From Umezawaea endophytica (GTDB lineage: Bacteria > Actinomycetota > Actinomycetes > Mycobacteriales > Pseudonocardiaceae), in contig NZ_JANYMP010000023.1 of NCBI RefSeq assembly GCF_025061645.1, forward strand, positions 1 through 64,000: a stretch of DNA of 64,000 nt, written 5' to 3'. Positions within the stretch are counted from its first letter, which is position 1. The number at the start of each line of letters is the position of its first letter. The notes beneath the pieces were generated by a model that saw only the letters and a list, made by a program, of their open reading frames with translations, did no database searches and was not told where the DNA came from. Both the position numbers and the translations under genes were made by a program. Positions 56,231 through 64,000 of the stretch are shown piece by piece.

Positions 56231-57283
56231 TCAGAACACCTGGATCGTGCTCACCGGCAGGCCGGGGGTGGTGCTGAGGTCGATGGGGGACGGTTTGGCG
56301 CCTGCCGCGACCAGGTGGGCGCCGATGGCGGCGATCATGGCGCCGTTGTCGCCGCAGAGCTTCGGGCGGGGGACGCGGAGGGTGATGCCCGCCTCGGCGC
56401 AGCGTTCGGCGGCGAGGCCGGAGATGCGGGAGTTGGCCGCCACGCCGCCCGCGATGACGAGGGTGTCGATGCGGAGGTCCTCGCAGGCCCTGATGGCCTT
56501 CATGGTGAGGACGTCGGCGACCGCCTCCTGGAACGACGCGGCCACGTCGGCGAGCGGGATCTCCTCGCCCGCGCGTTCGGCCTTCTCGACCCAGCGGGCC
56601 ACGGACGTCTTCAGGCCGGAGAAGGAGAAGTCGTACTTCGCGTCGCGCGGGCCGGTGAGTCCGCGCGGGAACGCGATGGCGCAGCCGTTGCCCGTCCTGG
56701 CCAGCTTGTCGATCGGCGGGCCGCCGGGGTACGGGAGGTCGAGGAGCCTGGCGACCTTGTCGTAGGCCTCGCCCGCGGCGTCGTCGACGGTGGAGCCGAG
56801 TTCGGTGATCTTGTGGGCCAGGCCCTCGACCAGCAGGAGCTGCGAGTGGCCGCCGGAGACCAGCAGCGCGAGGCAGCGCTCGGGGAGCGGGCCGTGCTCC
56901 AGGGTGTCCGCGGCGACGTGGCCCGCGAGGTGGTTGACGCCGTAGAGGGGCTTGCCGAGCGCGGCGGCGTAGGCCTTGGCGGCGGAGACGCCGACCAGCA
57001 GGGCGCCCGCCAGGCCGGGGCCCGCGGTGACGGCGATGGAGTCGATGTCCGACAGCTCGACGCCCGCGATCTCCAACGAGCGGCGCATGGTCGGGACCAT
57101 CGCCTCCAGGTGGGCGCGGCTGGCGACCTCGGGGACGACGCCGCCGAACCGGGCGTGCTGCTCGACGCTGGACGCGACCTCGTCGGACAGCAGTTCGAGC
57201 GACCCGTCCGGCCCGAGGCGGACGATGCCGACACCGGTCTCGTCGCACGAGCTCTCGATGCCGAGGATGAGCCTGTCGGTCAC
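56231..57283 (-). CDS. tsaD: tRNA N6-threonylcarbamoyltransferase TsaD
   Basis: 350 residues from GTG 57283 ([21 protein letters not shown]), whose GTGA overlaps the rimI stop. Kae1/TsaD motifs: [15 protein letters not shown] (metal His), [62 protein letters not shown]. Transfers threonylcarbamoyl to A37 of ANN-decoding tRNAs, with TsaB and TsaE, whose genes are both here. The longer frame upstream belongs to the rimI region. Confidence 0.97.
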   Translation of the reverse strand: MTDRLILGIESSCDETGVGIVRLGPDGSLELLSDEVASSVEQHARFGGVVPEVASRAHLEAMVPTMRRSLEIAGVELSDIDSIAVTAGPGLAGALLVGVSAAKAYAAALGKPLYGVNHLAGHVAADTLEHGPLPERCLALLVSGGHSQLLLVEGLAHKITELGSTVDDAAGEAYDKVARLLDLPYPGGPPIDKLARTGNGCAIAFPRGLTGPRDAKYDFSFSGLKTSVARWVEKAERAGEEIPLADVAASFQEAVADVLTMKAIRACEDLRIDTLVIAGGVAANSRISGLAAERCAEAGITLRVPRPKLCGDNGAMIAAIGAHLVAAGAKPSPIDLSTTPGLPVSTIQVF

Positions 57284-57765
57284 GGGTTTTCCCTCACAAC
57301 AGCGGGTCGGGCCATCGTGTAGGCGTCGGCACCGGATGGCATGTAGTAGCGGCGGCGCAGGCCGATCTTCTCGAAGCCGTGCGCGACGTAGAGGCTGATG
57401 GCGGGCACGTTGTCCGTGCGGACCTCCAGGAACACCGGGGCGTGGACCTCGTCCGCGCGTTCCAGCAGCGCGCGGAGCAGGCGCTTGCCGATGCCCGAGT
57501 GCTGGTAGCCGAGGTCGACGGCCAGGGTGTGGACGCTCGCCTCGAAGTCCGGGTCGCGGCCGGTGACGGCCAGCCCGCCGTAGCCGATGAGCGTGCCGTC
57601 GGCCAGGTACGCGCCGAGGTAGTGGTTGCCCATCGCCATCTCGGAGAGGAACGAGGTCGCGCTCCACGGGTCGTCGCCGGGGAACAGCTCGTGCTCGATC
57701 TCGACGCAGCGCGGCACGTCCTCGCGGCGCAACGGCGCGATCGTCACCAGACTGGCGCGGCTCAT
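57280..57765 (-). CDS. rimI: Ribosomal-protein-alanine N-acetyltransferase RimI
   Basis: 161 residues. GNAT fold: [23 protein letters not shown], then [25 protein letters not shown] (acetyl-CoA loop, QxxGxG/A form) and [30 protein letters not shown]. Acetylates the N terminus of ribosomal protein S18 in E. coli. Overlaps tsaB by four bases and tsaD by four bases: one coupled operon tsaB-rimI-tsaD. Confidence 0.95.
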   Translation of the reverse strand: MSRASLVTIAPLRREDVPRCVEIEHELFPGDDPWSATSFLSEMAMGNHYLGAYLADGTLIGYGGLAVTGRDPDFEASVHTLAVDLGYQHSGIGKRLLRALLERADEVHAPVFLEVRTDNVPAISLYVAHGFEKIGLRRRYYMPSGADAYTMARPAVVRENP

Positions 57766-58436
57766 GCCCGTGTCACCCGCTTGCGGCCGACCGGCTCGAC
57801 CGCGTCGGGCCTGCGCAGGTAGAGCGGGGTCAACGGGCCGGGCTCGGCGCCCGCGAGCAGCTCGGCCGCGGCGGCCCGGACCAGGGCGAGCGGGGTCGGG
57901 TGGTGCGGTTCGACGACCGGGAAGCCGAGGACGTCCGCGTAGAGCACGGCCCCCTCCCCCACGGCCGCGCGCACGTCCAAGCCGCGTTCGGCCAGGTCGG
58001 CGGGCCGGTCGACGCCCGGCCCCGCGGTCCGGCGGCCCGCCGCGTCGTAGACGGCCCAGTAGACCTCCTTGCGACGCGCGTCGGTCGCCACGAGCAGGGG
58101 TTCACCCGTGCCCGCGGCCAGCGCGACGGCGTCGGGCGTCGGCACGGGGTACACCGGGCGGTCGAGCGCCTGCCCCAGCGCGGCGGCCGTGACCAGGCCG
58201 ACCCGCAGGCCGGTGAACGGTCCAGGACCCGCGCCGACGACGATCGCGTCGACGTCGGCGAACGTCTTCCCCGCTTCCGCGAGGACGGCCTGGAGGTGCG
58301 GGGTGAGCAGTTCGCCGTGGGCCTTCGCGTTGAGCGTCACCCGCTCGGCGAGCAGGCGGGGCGGCGAATCGGCCGTCAGGTCGACTGCACCGGCGGTGAC
58401 CGCGGGTGTGGCGGTATCGATGGCGAGGACGAGCAC
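57762..58436 (-). CDS. tsaB: tRNA threonylcarbamoyladenosine synthesis protein TsaB
   Basis: 224 residues from GTG 58436 ([18 protein letters not shown]), eight bases after a TACCCT -10 element, probably leaderless; a TTG three codons upstream is the alternative. ASKHA fold with [26 protein letters not shown] (GPGPFTGLR motif) and [15 protein letters not shown]. Partner of TsaD in t6A formation. First gene of the tsaB-rimI-tsaD operon; the usual upstream tsaE lies 3.4 kb away, separated by an inserted operon on the other strand. Confidence 0.96.
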   Translation of the reverse strand: MLVLAIDTATPAVTAGAVDLTADSPPRLLAERVTLNAKAHGELLTPHLQAVLAEAGKTFADVDAIVVGAGPGPFTGLRVGLVTAAALGQALDRPVYPVPTPDAVALAAGTGEPLLVATDARRKEVYWAVYDAAGRRTAGPGVDRPADLAERGLDVRAAVGEGAVLYADVLGFPVVEPHHPTPLALVRAAAAELLAGAEPGPLTPLYLRRPDAVEPVGRKRVTRA

Positions 58437-58473
58437 GGTTGTCAAGGGTACGGGTGGTCGCCACCCGCCCTTG

Positions 58474-58493
58474 CCTTGACGTCGGCGTCAAGG
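58474..58493 (+). promoter_or_regulatory. MerR-type operator/promoter
   Basis: CCTTGACG-TCGG-CGTCAAGG, a perfect 8-bp inverted repeat overlapping a TTGAC -35 element, 64 bases before the merR start. This is the layout MerR proteins use to re-space their own promoter. It lies in the divergent region with tsaB. Confidence 0.7.
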
Positions 58494-58556
58494 TGGAGCA
58501 TCGCCCGCGGAGGACGAAGGGCCACTTGCCGGGCCCGAGCATCGAACGGGGTCGCC

Positions 58557-58967
58557 ATGCGCATCGGGGAACTGGCCGAGCTGGCCGGGACGACGACCAG
58601 GGCACTGCGCTACTACGAGGCGCAGGGCCTGCTGCCCGCTCGGCGGGACGCCAAGGGCTACCGGTCCTACGACCTGTCCGACCTGCGGCTGGTCACCGAG
58701 ATCCGGTCGCTGACCGGCATCGGGTTCGCCCTGGAGGAGACCCGGCCGTTCGTGGAGTGCCTGCGGGACGGGCACCCCACCGGTGACTCGTGCCCGGCGT
58801 CGGTCGCGGTCTACCGGCGCAAGCTCGCCGAGGTCGACGACCTGATCGACCGGATGACGGCGGTGCGCGACCGGCTGCGCGACCAGTTGGCGCTGGCCGA
58901 GGTGCCCTTCTCCACACCGGTGTGCGCGACGAGTGGTGGGAGTGGACTTGAGGACGCTGACGGATGA
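58557..58967 (+). CDS. MerR-family regulator with Cys residues
   Basis: 136 residues. MRIGELAELAGTTTRALRYYEAQGLLPARRDAKGYRSYDLSDLRLVTEIRSLTGIGFALEE is the MerR winged helix; a coiled coil (VYRRKLAEVDDLIDRMTAVRDRLRDQL) follows. Cys in VECLRDG, DSCPASV and near the end (VCATS) could sense metal or redox state. The 3' end overlaps the thioredoxin gene, so the pair is coupled; a redox role is a reasonable inference. A palindromic operator precedes it. Confidence 0.93.
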   Translation: MRIGELAELAGTTTRALRYYEAQGLLPARRDAKGYRSYDLSDLRLVTEIRSLTGIGFALEETRPFVECLRDGHPTGDSCPASVAVYRRKLAEVDDLIDRMTAVRDRLRDQLALAEVPFSTPVCATSGGSGLEDADG

Positions 58968-59256
58968 GACGTTCGCTGACGCGGTGGGCGAGGGGACGGT
59001 GCTGGTCGAGTTCAGCGCCGTGTGGTGCGGGCCGTGCCGGATGGTCGAGCCGGTGCTGGAGCAGATCGCGGTCGAGCAGGGCGACGCGCTGACGGTGGCC
59101 AAGCTCGACATCGACGCCAACCCCCGCACCGCGCGGGACCTCGCGGTGATGGCCGCGCCGACATTGCACCTGTACAAGGACGGTGCTCTGGTGGCCCAAG
59201 CGGTGGGCGCCAAGCCCAAGGCGCACCTGATGGCGTGGCTCGAACCACACTTGTGA
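58933..59256 (+). CDS. Thioredoxin
   Basis: 107 residues at most; starts at GTG 58936 or 58942 or TTG 58948 are also possible, the last having GGAG five bases upstream. VEFSAVWCGPCRMVEPVLEQIA carries the WCGPC active site; KLDIDANPRTARDLAVMAAPTLHLYKDG has the cis-Pro loop. Cytosolic disulfide reductase. Overlaps merR by about 35 bases and is followed 36 bases later by matB. Confidence 0.94.
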   Translation: MVGVDLRTLTDETFADAVGEGTVLVEFSAVWCGPCRMVEPVLEQIAVEQGDALTVAKLDIDANPRTARDLAVMAAPTLHLYKDGALVAQAVGAKPKAHLMAWLEPHL

Positions 59257-59292
59257 TGCACGGCGGGCGCGGGGGCCGGCATCGTTCAGCAG

Positions 59293-60639
59293 ATGTTGAT
59301 CCCCGCGCTCGCCTCGCCGTCCGATGAGATCGCGCTCGACTTCCCCGGCAGGACCCTGACGTACCGGGAGCTGGCCGAGGAGGCGCGGTCGGTCGCCGGT
59401 GGGCTGGCCGGGGTGTCGCGGGTGGCCGTGTGGGCGCACTCGACCGTCGAGACGGTCGTGGCCGTCGTCGGCGCGCTGCTCGCCGGCGTGCCCGTGGTGC
59501 CGATCAACCCGAAGATCGGTGAGCGCGAGCTGGCGCACATCATGTCCGACAGCTCGCCCGACCTGGTGCTGGACGGGACGCTGCCGTCCGGGCCGCCGGT
59601 CGAGGTGCGGTCGCTCGGCCCCGAGACGCCCGCACTGATCATCTACACGTCCGGGACCACCGGTCCGCCCAAGGGTGTCGTGCTCCCCCACCGGGCACTG
59701 AGCAGCAACCTCGACTCGCTGGCCACCGCGTGGGGGTGGACGGCCGAGGACGTGGTCGTGCACGCGCTGCCGCTGTTCCACGTGCACGGCCTGGGGCTCG
59801 GCGTGCTCGGGCCGCTGCGGCGCGGCGGGACCGTGAAGCACCTCGGGAAGTTCTCCGTCGCCGCCGCCTCGGAGGCGTTGGGCGGTAGCGGGGTGATGTT
59901 CGGCGTGCCGACGATGTACTCGCGGATCGCCGCCGAGGTGGAGGCCGACCCGACGCTGGCCGCCGGGTTCTCCGCGGCCCGGCTGCTGGTGTCCGGGTCC
60001 GCCGCGCTGCCCGCGACGGTGCACGCGCGGATCACGGCGGCCACCGGTCAGGAGGTCGTCGAGCGGTACGGGATGAGCGAGACGCTGATGAACACCAGCG
60101 TCCGCGCGTCCGGTGACCGCAGGCCGGGGACCGTGGGGCTGCCGCTGGACGGCGTCGACGTGCGGCTCTCCGGCGAGGAGGACGGGATCGGCGAGATCGA
60201 GGTGCGCGGGCCGAACCTGTTCCTGGAGTACCTGAACCGGCCGGACGCCACGGCCGCCGCGTTCGTGGACGGCTGGTTCCGGACCGGCGACATGGCCGTG
60301 CTTGACCCGGACGGGTACGTGCGGATCGTCGGCCGCCGGGCCACCGACCTGATCAAGAGCGGCGGGTACAAGATCGGCGCGGGCGAGATCGAGAACGCCC
60401 TGCTGGAACATCCGGGGGTGGCCGAGGCGGCCGTCACCGGGGAGCCGGACGAGGACCTCGGTGAGCGGGTCGTGGCGTGGATCGTGCCCGCCACCGGCGA
60501 GTTCCCGAGCGAGGCCGAGCTGGCCGACCACGTGGCGAAGCTGCTGTCCCCGCACAAGCGGCCGAGGGTCGTGCGGTTCCTGGAAGCGTTGCCGCGCAAC
60601 GACATGGGCAAGGTCCTCAAGCGTTCCCTTGGCGCATGA
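59293..60639 (+). CDS. matB: Malonyl-CoA synthetase-type acyl-CoA ligase MatB
   Basis: 448 residues. ANL superfamily with ALIIYTSGTTGPPKGVVLPHRAL (P-loop), LPLFHVHGLGLGVLGPLRRGG, RYGMSETLMNTSVRASGDR, WFRTGDMAVLDPDGYVRIVGRRATDLIKSGGYKIGAGEIENALLEHP, and the C-terminal catalytic Lys near RNDMGKVLKRSL. The run of shared blocks with Streptomyces MatB is close. Makes malonyl- or methylmalonyl-CoA from the free acid, a polyketide or fatty-acid extender supply. Overlaps the carboxyltransferase gene by four bases, as in Streptomyces. Confidence 0.92.
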   Translation: MLIPALASPSDEIALDFPGRTLTYRELAEEARSVAGGLAGVSRVAVWAHSTVETVVAVVGALLAGVPVVPINPKIGERELAHIMSDSSPDLVLDGTLPSGPPVEVRSLGPETPALIIYTSGTTGPPKGVVLPHRALSSNLDSLATAWGWTAEDVVVHALPLFHVHGLGLGVLGPLRRGGTVKHLGKFSVAAASEALGGSGVMFGVPTMYSRIAAEVEADPTLAAGFSAARLLVSGSAALPATVHARITAATGQEVVERYGMSETLMNTSVRASGDRRPGTVGLPLDGVDVRLSGEEDGIGEIEVRGPNLFLEYLNRPDATAAAFVDGWFRTGDMAVLDPDGYVRIVGRRATDLIKSGGYKIGAGEIENALLEHPGVAEAAVTGEPDEDLGERVVAWIVPATGEFPSEAELADHVAKLLSPHKRPRVVRFLEALPRNDMGKVLKRSLGA

Positions 60640-61865
60640 ACCCCCTCGGGTGGGCCGGCTACGGCGCCCAGCTCGGGCGGGCCCGGTCGAAGACCGGCGG
60701 CGACGAGTCGGTGTCGTGGGAGCGGCGGGGTGACGCCGTGGCGATCTCGTTCGACTTCCGGTTCCTCGGCGGCTCCGTCGGAACGGCCACCGGCGACCTC
60801 ATCGAGGAGGCGTTCACCGAGGCCGGGGCGGAGGGCCTGCCGGTGGTGTCGGTGATCGCGACCGGCGGCAGCCGGATGCAGGAGGGCATGGCGTCGCTGC
60901 GGCAGTTGCAGCGGATCTCCGGGCTGTGCGCGCGGCACGCCGAGGTCGGGCTGCCGCACGTGTCCGTGCTGTGCGACCCGACGACCGGCGGGATCTGGGC
61001 TTCGCTGGGGGCGGGCGCCGACGTGGTGCTGGCCGTGCCGGGCGCCCAGGTCGGCTTCGCGGGCTCACGGGTGCGGCCGGAGGCCGACCTGGACGACCCC
61101 GCGTACACCAGCGAGGGCCAGTTCGCGGCGGGCGCGGTGGACCTCGTCGTGGAGCCCGCCGAGCTGGGCGGCGTGCTGGGGGCGCTGCTGCCGCTGCTGA
61201 TGGGCGGCGACCTGCGGCCCGCCTCGGTGCCCCGCGTGCTGGGCGCGACGGACCTGCCCGCCGACGGGTGGTCGGCCGTGGAACGGGCGCGGGACCCGCG
61301 CCGCCCACGCGCGCAGGCCTACCTCGACGACTACTTCTCCGCGCGGGTGCCGTTCAGCGGCGACCGGGCCGGTGGGGTCGATCCGGGGATGCTCTGCGGG
61401 ATCGGGCTGCACGAGGGCCGGTCCGTGGTCTACGCGGCGCAGACCGGGACCGCCAACACGCCCGCCGGGTTCCGCACCGCCAGCCGGGTCGTCCGGCTCG
61501 CCGAACGGCTGGGGCTGCCGGTGCTGACGCTGGTGGACACGCCGGGAGCGGCCAACGACGCCGCGGCCGAACGCGCCGGGGTAGGACCCGCCATCGCCGA
61601 GCTGTTCGGCACGCTGGCCGCCGCGCGGGTGCCCGTCACGACGCTGGTCGTCGGCGAGGGCGGGTCCGGCGGGGCACTGGCGCTGGCGTCACCCGACCAG
61701 ACGTGGATCGCCCCCGACGCCTACTTCTCCGTGATCGCGCCCGAACTGGCCGCCGCGATCCTGAAGCGCGACCCGGCGCAGGTGAGGGCCACGGCGGACC
61801 AGTTGAAACTGCGCCCGCAGGACCTGGTGGAGCTGGGCGTGGTCAGGGGGATCGCCGGACCCTAG
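60636..61865 (+). CDS. Acetyl/propionyl-CoA carboxylase carboxyltransferase-like protein
   Basis: 409 residues, ATG overlapping the matB stop. Two crotonase-like halves: DLIEEAFTEAGAEGLPVVSVIATGGSRMQEGMASLRQLQRIS and CDPTTGGIWASLGAGADVVLAVPGAQVGFAG (beta-like), then PAGFRTASRVVRLAERLGLPVLTLVDTPGAANDAAAERAGVGPAIAELFG and GEGGSGGALALASPDQTW (alpha-like). No zinc ribbon. Next to matB it may act on malonyl-CoA or a related substrate; no biotin-carrier gene is present here. Its stop shares the palindromic CTAG with the tsaE stop on the other strand. Confidence 0.88.
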   Translation: MNPLGWAGYGAQLGRARSKTGGDESVSWERRGDAVAISFDFRFLGGSVGTATGDLIEEAFTEAGAEGLPVVSVIATGGSRMQEGMASLRQLQRISGLCARHAEVGLPHVSVLCDPTTGGIWASLGAGADVVLAVPGAQVGFAGSRVRPEADLDDPAYTSEGQFAAGAVDLVVEPAELGGVLGALLPLLMGGDLRPASVPRVLGATDLPADGWSAVERARDPRRPRAQAYLDDYFSARVPFSGDRAGGVDPGMLCGIGLHEGRSVVYAAQTGTANTPAGFRTASRVVRLAERLGLPVLTLVDTPGAANDAAAERAGVGPAIAELFGTLAAARVPVTTLVVGEGGSGGALALASPDQTWIAPDAYFSVIAPELAAAILKRDPAQVRATADQLKLRPQDLVELGVVRGIAGP

Positions 61866-62323
61866 GGCAGTTCGCGGTCCACCCACGAGCCGTGCGGGAG
61901 CAGGTGGGCCAGGCGGACGTCGTCCTCGCGGCGCTCCAGGCGGATGAGCAGGTGGTCCTCGGAGAGGCGTTCGGCCGCGCCCTCGCCCCACTCGACCGCG
62001 ACCACGGAGTCGACCAGGTCGGTGTCCAGGTCGAGGTCGTCCAGCTCTTCGAGGTCGCCGCCCAGCCGGTAGGCGTCGACGTGGACCAGGGTGATGCCCC
62101 GGCCGCCCTCGGCGGGCTCGTGGACCCGCGCGATGACGAACGTGGGCGAGCTGACCCGGCCGGTGACGCCCAGCCCCACGGCGAGGCCCCGCACCAGCGC
62201 CGTCTTGCCCGCGCCCAGCGGCCCCGCCAGCAGCAGCAGGTCACCGCCCTGGAGCACTTTGCCCAGCCGTTCACCGAACGCCTCGGTGTCCTCCACGCGG
62301 GGGAGTTCCAAGGTCTTGTTCAC
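61862..62323 (-). CDS. tsaE: tRNA threonylcarbamoyladenosine ATPase TsaE
   Basis: 153 residues from GTG 62323, whose GTGA overlaps the hydrolase stop; an in-frame ATG at 62338 is possible. Walker A GPLGAGKTALVRG (34-41), SSPTFVIARVHE (switch), and LVHVDAYRLGGDLEELDDLDLD, VAVEWGEGAAERL are the TsaE family blocks. Drives the TsaBD complex in t6A synthesis. Third part of the t6A set, separated from tsaB-rimI-tsaD by the merR-matB operon. Confidence 0.96.
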   Translation of the reverse strand: MNKTLELPRVEDTEAFGERLGKVLQGGDLLLLAGPLGAGKTALVRGLAVGLGVTGRVSSPTFVIARVHEPAEGGRGITLVHVDAYRLGGDLEELDDLDLDTDLVDSVVAVEWGEGAAERLSEDHLLIRLERREDDVRLAHLLPHGSWVDRELP

Positions 62324-63423
62324 GCTCGTCGCCACCATCGCCGTCGACTTTCGTCCTGCTCGACGGCGGACCGCCGAATCAAACCGATCAGGTGCCCGGT
62401 GACCAGTTCCGGTTGTTCCAGCATGACCATGTGGCCCGCGCCGGGCGCGCGCACCAGTTCGCCGTCCGGCATCTCCTCCGCCATGCGCTCCGCGTGGGAG
62501 AACGGGGTGAGCCGGTCCGCGTCGCCGCTGATGACCAGTACCTCGCAGTGGCGGAGTCCGGCCAGCGCGCGGTAGCGGTCGTGGGTCCCCAGGGTCTCCA
62601 GGAACTCCGTCAGGACCTTGACGCTGGTCTGGTTGATCATCTTCTCCATCAGGTCGACCAGCAGCGGGCTGACCTTGCGGTCGCCGAACGCCAGCACCCT
62701 GATGCCGCCCCAGGTGACCTTGTCCGCCCGCCGCCGCGCCCACTCGACGAAGCCCGGCTGGATGCCCGCCAGGCGACCGATCCCGAGCGTGACGGGGTTG
62801 TAGCGGGACAGCACCGACTTGGACAGGCCCGCGCCGCCGACGGCCCCGGCGGCCGTGCCGACCAGTGCGACGCCGCGCACGCGGTCGGCGAACAGCTCCG
62901 GCTTCTGCTCGGCCAGCGCCATGATCGTCATGCCGCCCATGGAGTGGCCGACCAGGACCAGTGGCCCGTCGGGCACGACCGCGCGGATCACCGCGTCCAG
63001 GTCGTGGGCCAGTTGCTCGATGGTGCTGCTCTCGGCCGTGGACCGACCCGACCGACCGTGGCTGCGCTGGTCGTAGAGGACCTCGCGGACCCGCGGTTCG
63101 GTCAGCTTCGCCAGGTCGCGGCGCTGGAAGTGCCAGCAGCGGCGGTCCAGGGCGAACCCGTGGACCAGCACGACGGTCAGCTCGGGCTCGCCGCCGTCCT
63201 CCGGGAGGACCTCCTCCACGAACAGGGGCACGCCGTCGTCCGCCGCGACGGTCGACTCGCGGTCCGCGGGCAGCTCGCCCAGCGGCTCGTCGGCTAGCGG
63301 ATCCCTGGCCTTGCGCTCCTGCGACACCTTCTTGCGGTGCGCGGCGGCACCGACGGCGGCACCGGTCGCGGCGGCGCCGATCACACCGGTCGCCAGCCCT
63401 ATGGTCTTCCAGAGCGAGTTCAC
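62320..63423 (-). CDS. Alpha/beta-fold hydrolase with N-terminal membrane anchor
   Basis: 367 residues. An N-terminal hydrophobic segment (LWKTIGLATGVIGAAATGAAVGAAA, 4-28) with basic flank anchors it. Then TVVLVHGFALDRRCWHFQ, nucleophile GHSMGG (Ser161), acid in SGDADRLTPF and His in GAGHMVMLEQPE. The frame between tsaE and alr is typical for actinobacteria, where the substrate is unknown. GTGA overlap with alr and with tsaE: coupled operon alr-hydrolase-tsaE. Confidence 0.92.
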   Translation of the reverse strand: MNSLWKTIGLATGVIGAAATGAAVGAAAHRKKVSQERKARDPLADEPLGELPADRESTVAADDGVPLFVEEVLPEDGGEPELTVVLVHGFALDRRCWHFQRRDLAKLTEPRVREVLYDQRSHGRSGRSTAESSTIEQLAHDLDAVIRAVVPDGPLVLVGHSMGGMTIMALAEQKPELFADRVRGVALVGTAAGAVGGAGLSKSVLSRYNPVTLGIGRLAGIQPGFVEWARRRADKVTWGGIRVLAFGDRKVSPLLVDLMEKMINQTSVKVLTEFLETLGTHDRYRALAGLRHCEVLVISGDADRLTPFSHAERMAEEMPDGELVRAPGAGHMVMLEQPELVTGHLIGLIRRSAVEQDESRRRWWRRA

Positions 63424-64000
63424 GTCTCGACCAGCTCCGGGACGCCCACGTAGGTGCGGCGCAGCCGGGGGCGGTGCATGCCGGTGACGATCTCGTAGTC
63501 GATCGTGCCGGTCTTGTCCGCCCAGTCGCGCGCGGTGGGCTCGCCGCGGTCGCCGGGGCCGAAGAGGACGACCTCGGCGCCCTCCCGCACGTCGAGGTCG
63601 CCGCAGTCGACCATGATCTGGTCCATGCAGACGCGGCCCACGACGGGGAGCAGCCTGCCCGCGACCAGTACCTCCATCCGCCCGGACAGGCTGCGCGGCA
63701 CGCCGTCCGCGTAGCCCGCCGTGACCAGCGCGATGGTCGTGTCCCGCGGGGTCGTCCAGGTGAGGCCGTACGACACCGACTCGCCTGCCGGGAGGCGCTT
63801 GGTGAGCGCCACGCCCGCGCGGAACGTCATCACCGGCTTCAGGTCCAGCGGCACGTGCACCGGGTTCAGCCCGTACGTCGCGATGCCGGTGCGGACGAGG
63901 TCGAAGTGCAGGTCCGGGCGGGTGATGAGGGCCGCGGAGTTCGCGAGGTGCCGCAGCGGTCGCAGGCCGGCGGCCAGCGCCTGCCGGTAGGCCAGGTCGA
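63420..64000 (-). CDS. alr: Alanine racemase, C-terminal part (runs off the right edge)
   Basis: The minus frame is open to the window edge (about 193 codons). It holds LANSAALITRPDLHFDLVRTGIATYGLNP and the C-terminal beta domain, with the catalytic Tyr in GESVSYGLTW, GYADGVPRSLSGRMEVLVAG, and GRVCMDQIMVDCG. The PLP-Lys half lies to the right. It makes D-alanine for peptidoglycan. The stop overlaps the hydrolase GTG by four bases. Confidence 0.97.
   Translation of the reverse strand, partial: DLAYRQALAAGLRPLRHLANSAALITRPDLHFDLVRTGIATYGLNPVHVPLDLKPVMTFRAGVALTKRLPAGESVSYGLTWTTPRDTTIALVTAGYADGVPRSLSGRMEVLVAGRLLPVVGRVCMDQIMVDCGDLDVREGAEVVLFGPGDRGEPTARDWADKTGTIDYEIVTGMHRPRLRRTYVGVPELVET

Overview
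The window is high-GC actinobacterial chromosome with GTG/TTG starts, many 4-base start/stop overlaps and many apparently leaderless genes. Gene content (BldM- and WhiB-type developmental regulators, an SsgA-family protein, several Ser/Thr kinases, a CIRCE-controlled groES-groEL1, ImuA', GuaB3) points to a mycelial actinomycete, most likely Pseudonocardiales (Saccharothrix/Actinosynnema/Lentzea-like). That placement is inference. No tRNA, rRNA, CRISPR array, insertion sequence or prophage was found.

Layout: 0-0.7 kb, start of an SOS mutasome gene (imuA') behind a perfect LexA box. 0.9-2.5 kb, a secreted subtilase. 2.6-18.4 kb, a housekeeping block that matches the M. tuberculosis Rv0957-Rv0948c neighbourhood: purH, purN, a DUF6350 membrane protein, a DUF5336 protein, sucD, sucC, then a B12-binding protein, a membrane protein, a lipase, an M23 peptidase, pcrA and chorismate mutase. 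The chorismate mutase sits behind what reads as a complete Phe/Tyr transcription attenuator. 18.4-19.9 kb, an HDAC-like deacetylase and a small membrane protein.

20-35.9 kb is the accessory, signalling-rich part. Three single-pass membrane proteins are followed by four PknB-like kinases. Five of these seven proteins end in what looks like the same about 100-residue extracytoplasmic domain, and two of the non-kinases share a short N-terminal VAEL motif. An SsgB-like cell-division protein and a LysR/EamA pair are embedded in the cluster. It is followed by a PAP2-like protein and a PspC-sensor-kinase/response-regulator module resembling LiaFSR.

36-64 kb follows the Rv3396c-Rv3423c order: guaA, (aminoglycoside phosphotransferase-like protein, aldehyde dehydrogenase, flavin hydroxylase and MBL inserts), a ChoD-like GMC oxidoreductase, guaB3, guaB2, a DUF5319 protein, the anti-sigma-D/sigma-D pair, bldM, whiB3/whiD, groEL1, groES, tsaD, rimI, tsaB, then after an inserted merR-trx-matB-carboxyltransferase operon, tsaE, an alpha/beta hydrolase and alr. 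GMP synthesis (guaA, guaB2, guaB3) and IMP synthesis (purH, purN) therefore lie on one segment together with development and stress regulators. Between groES and tsaD lies a decayed toxin gene with an intact CopG-type antitoxin.
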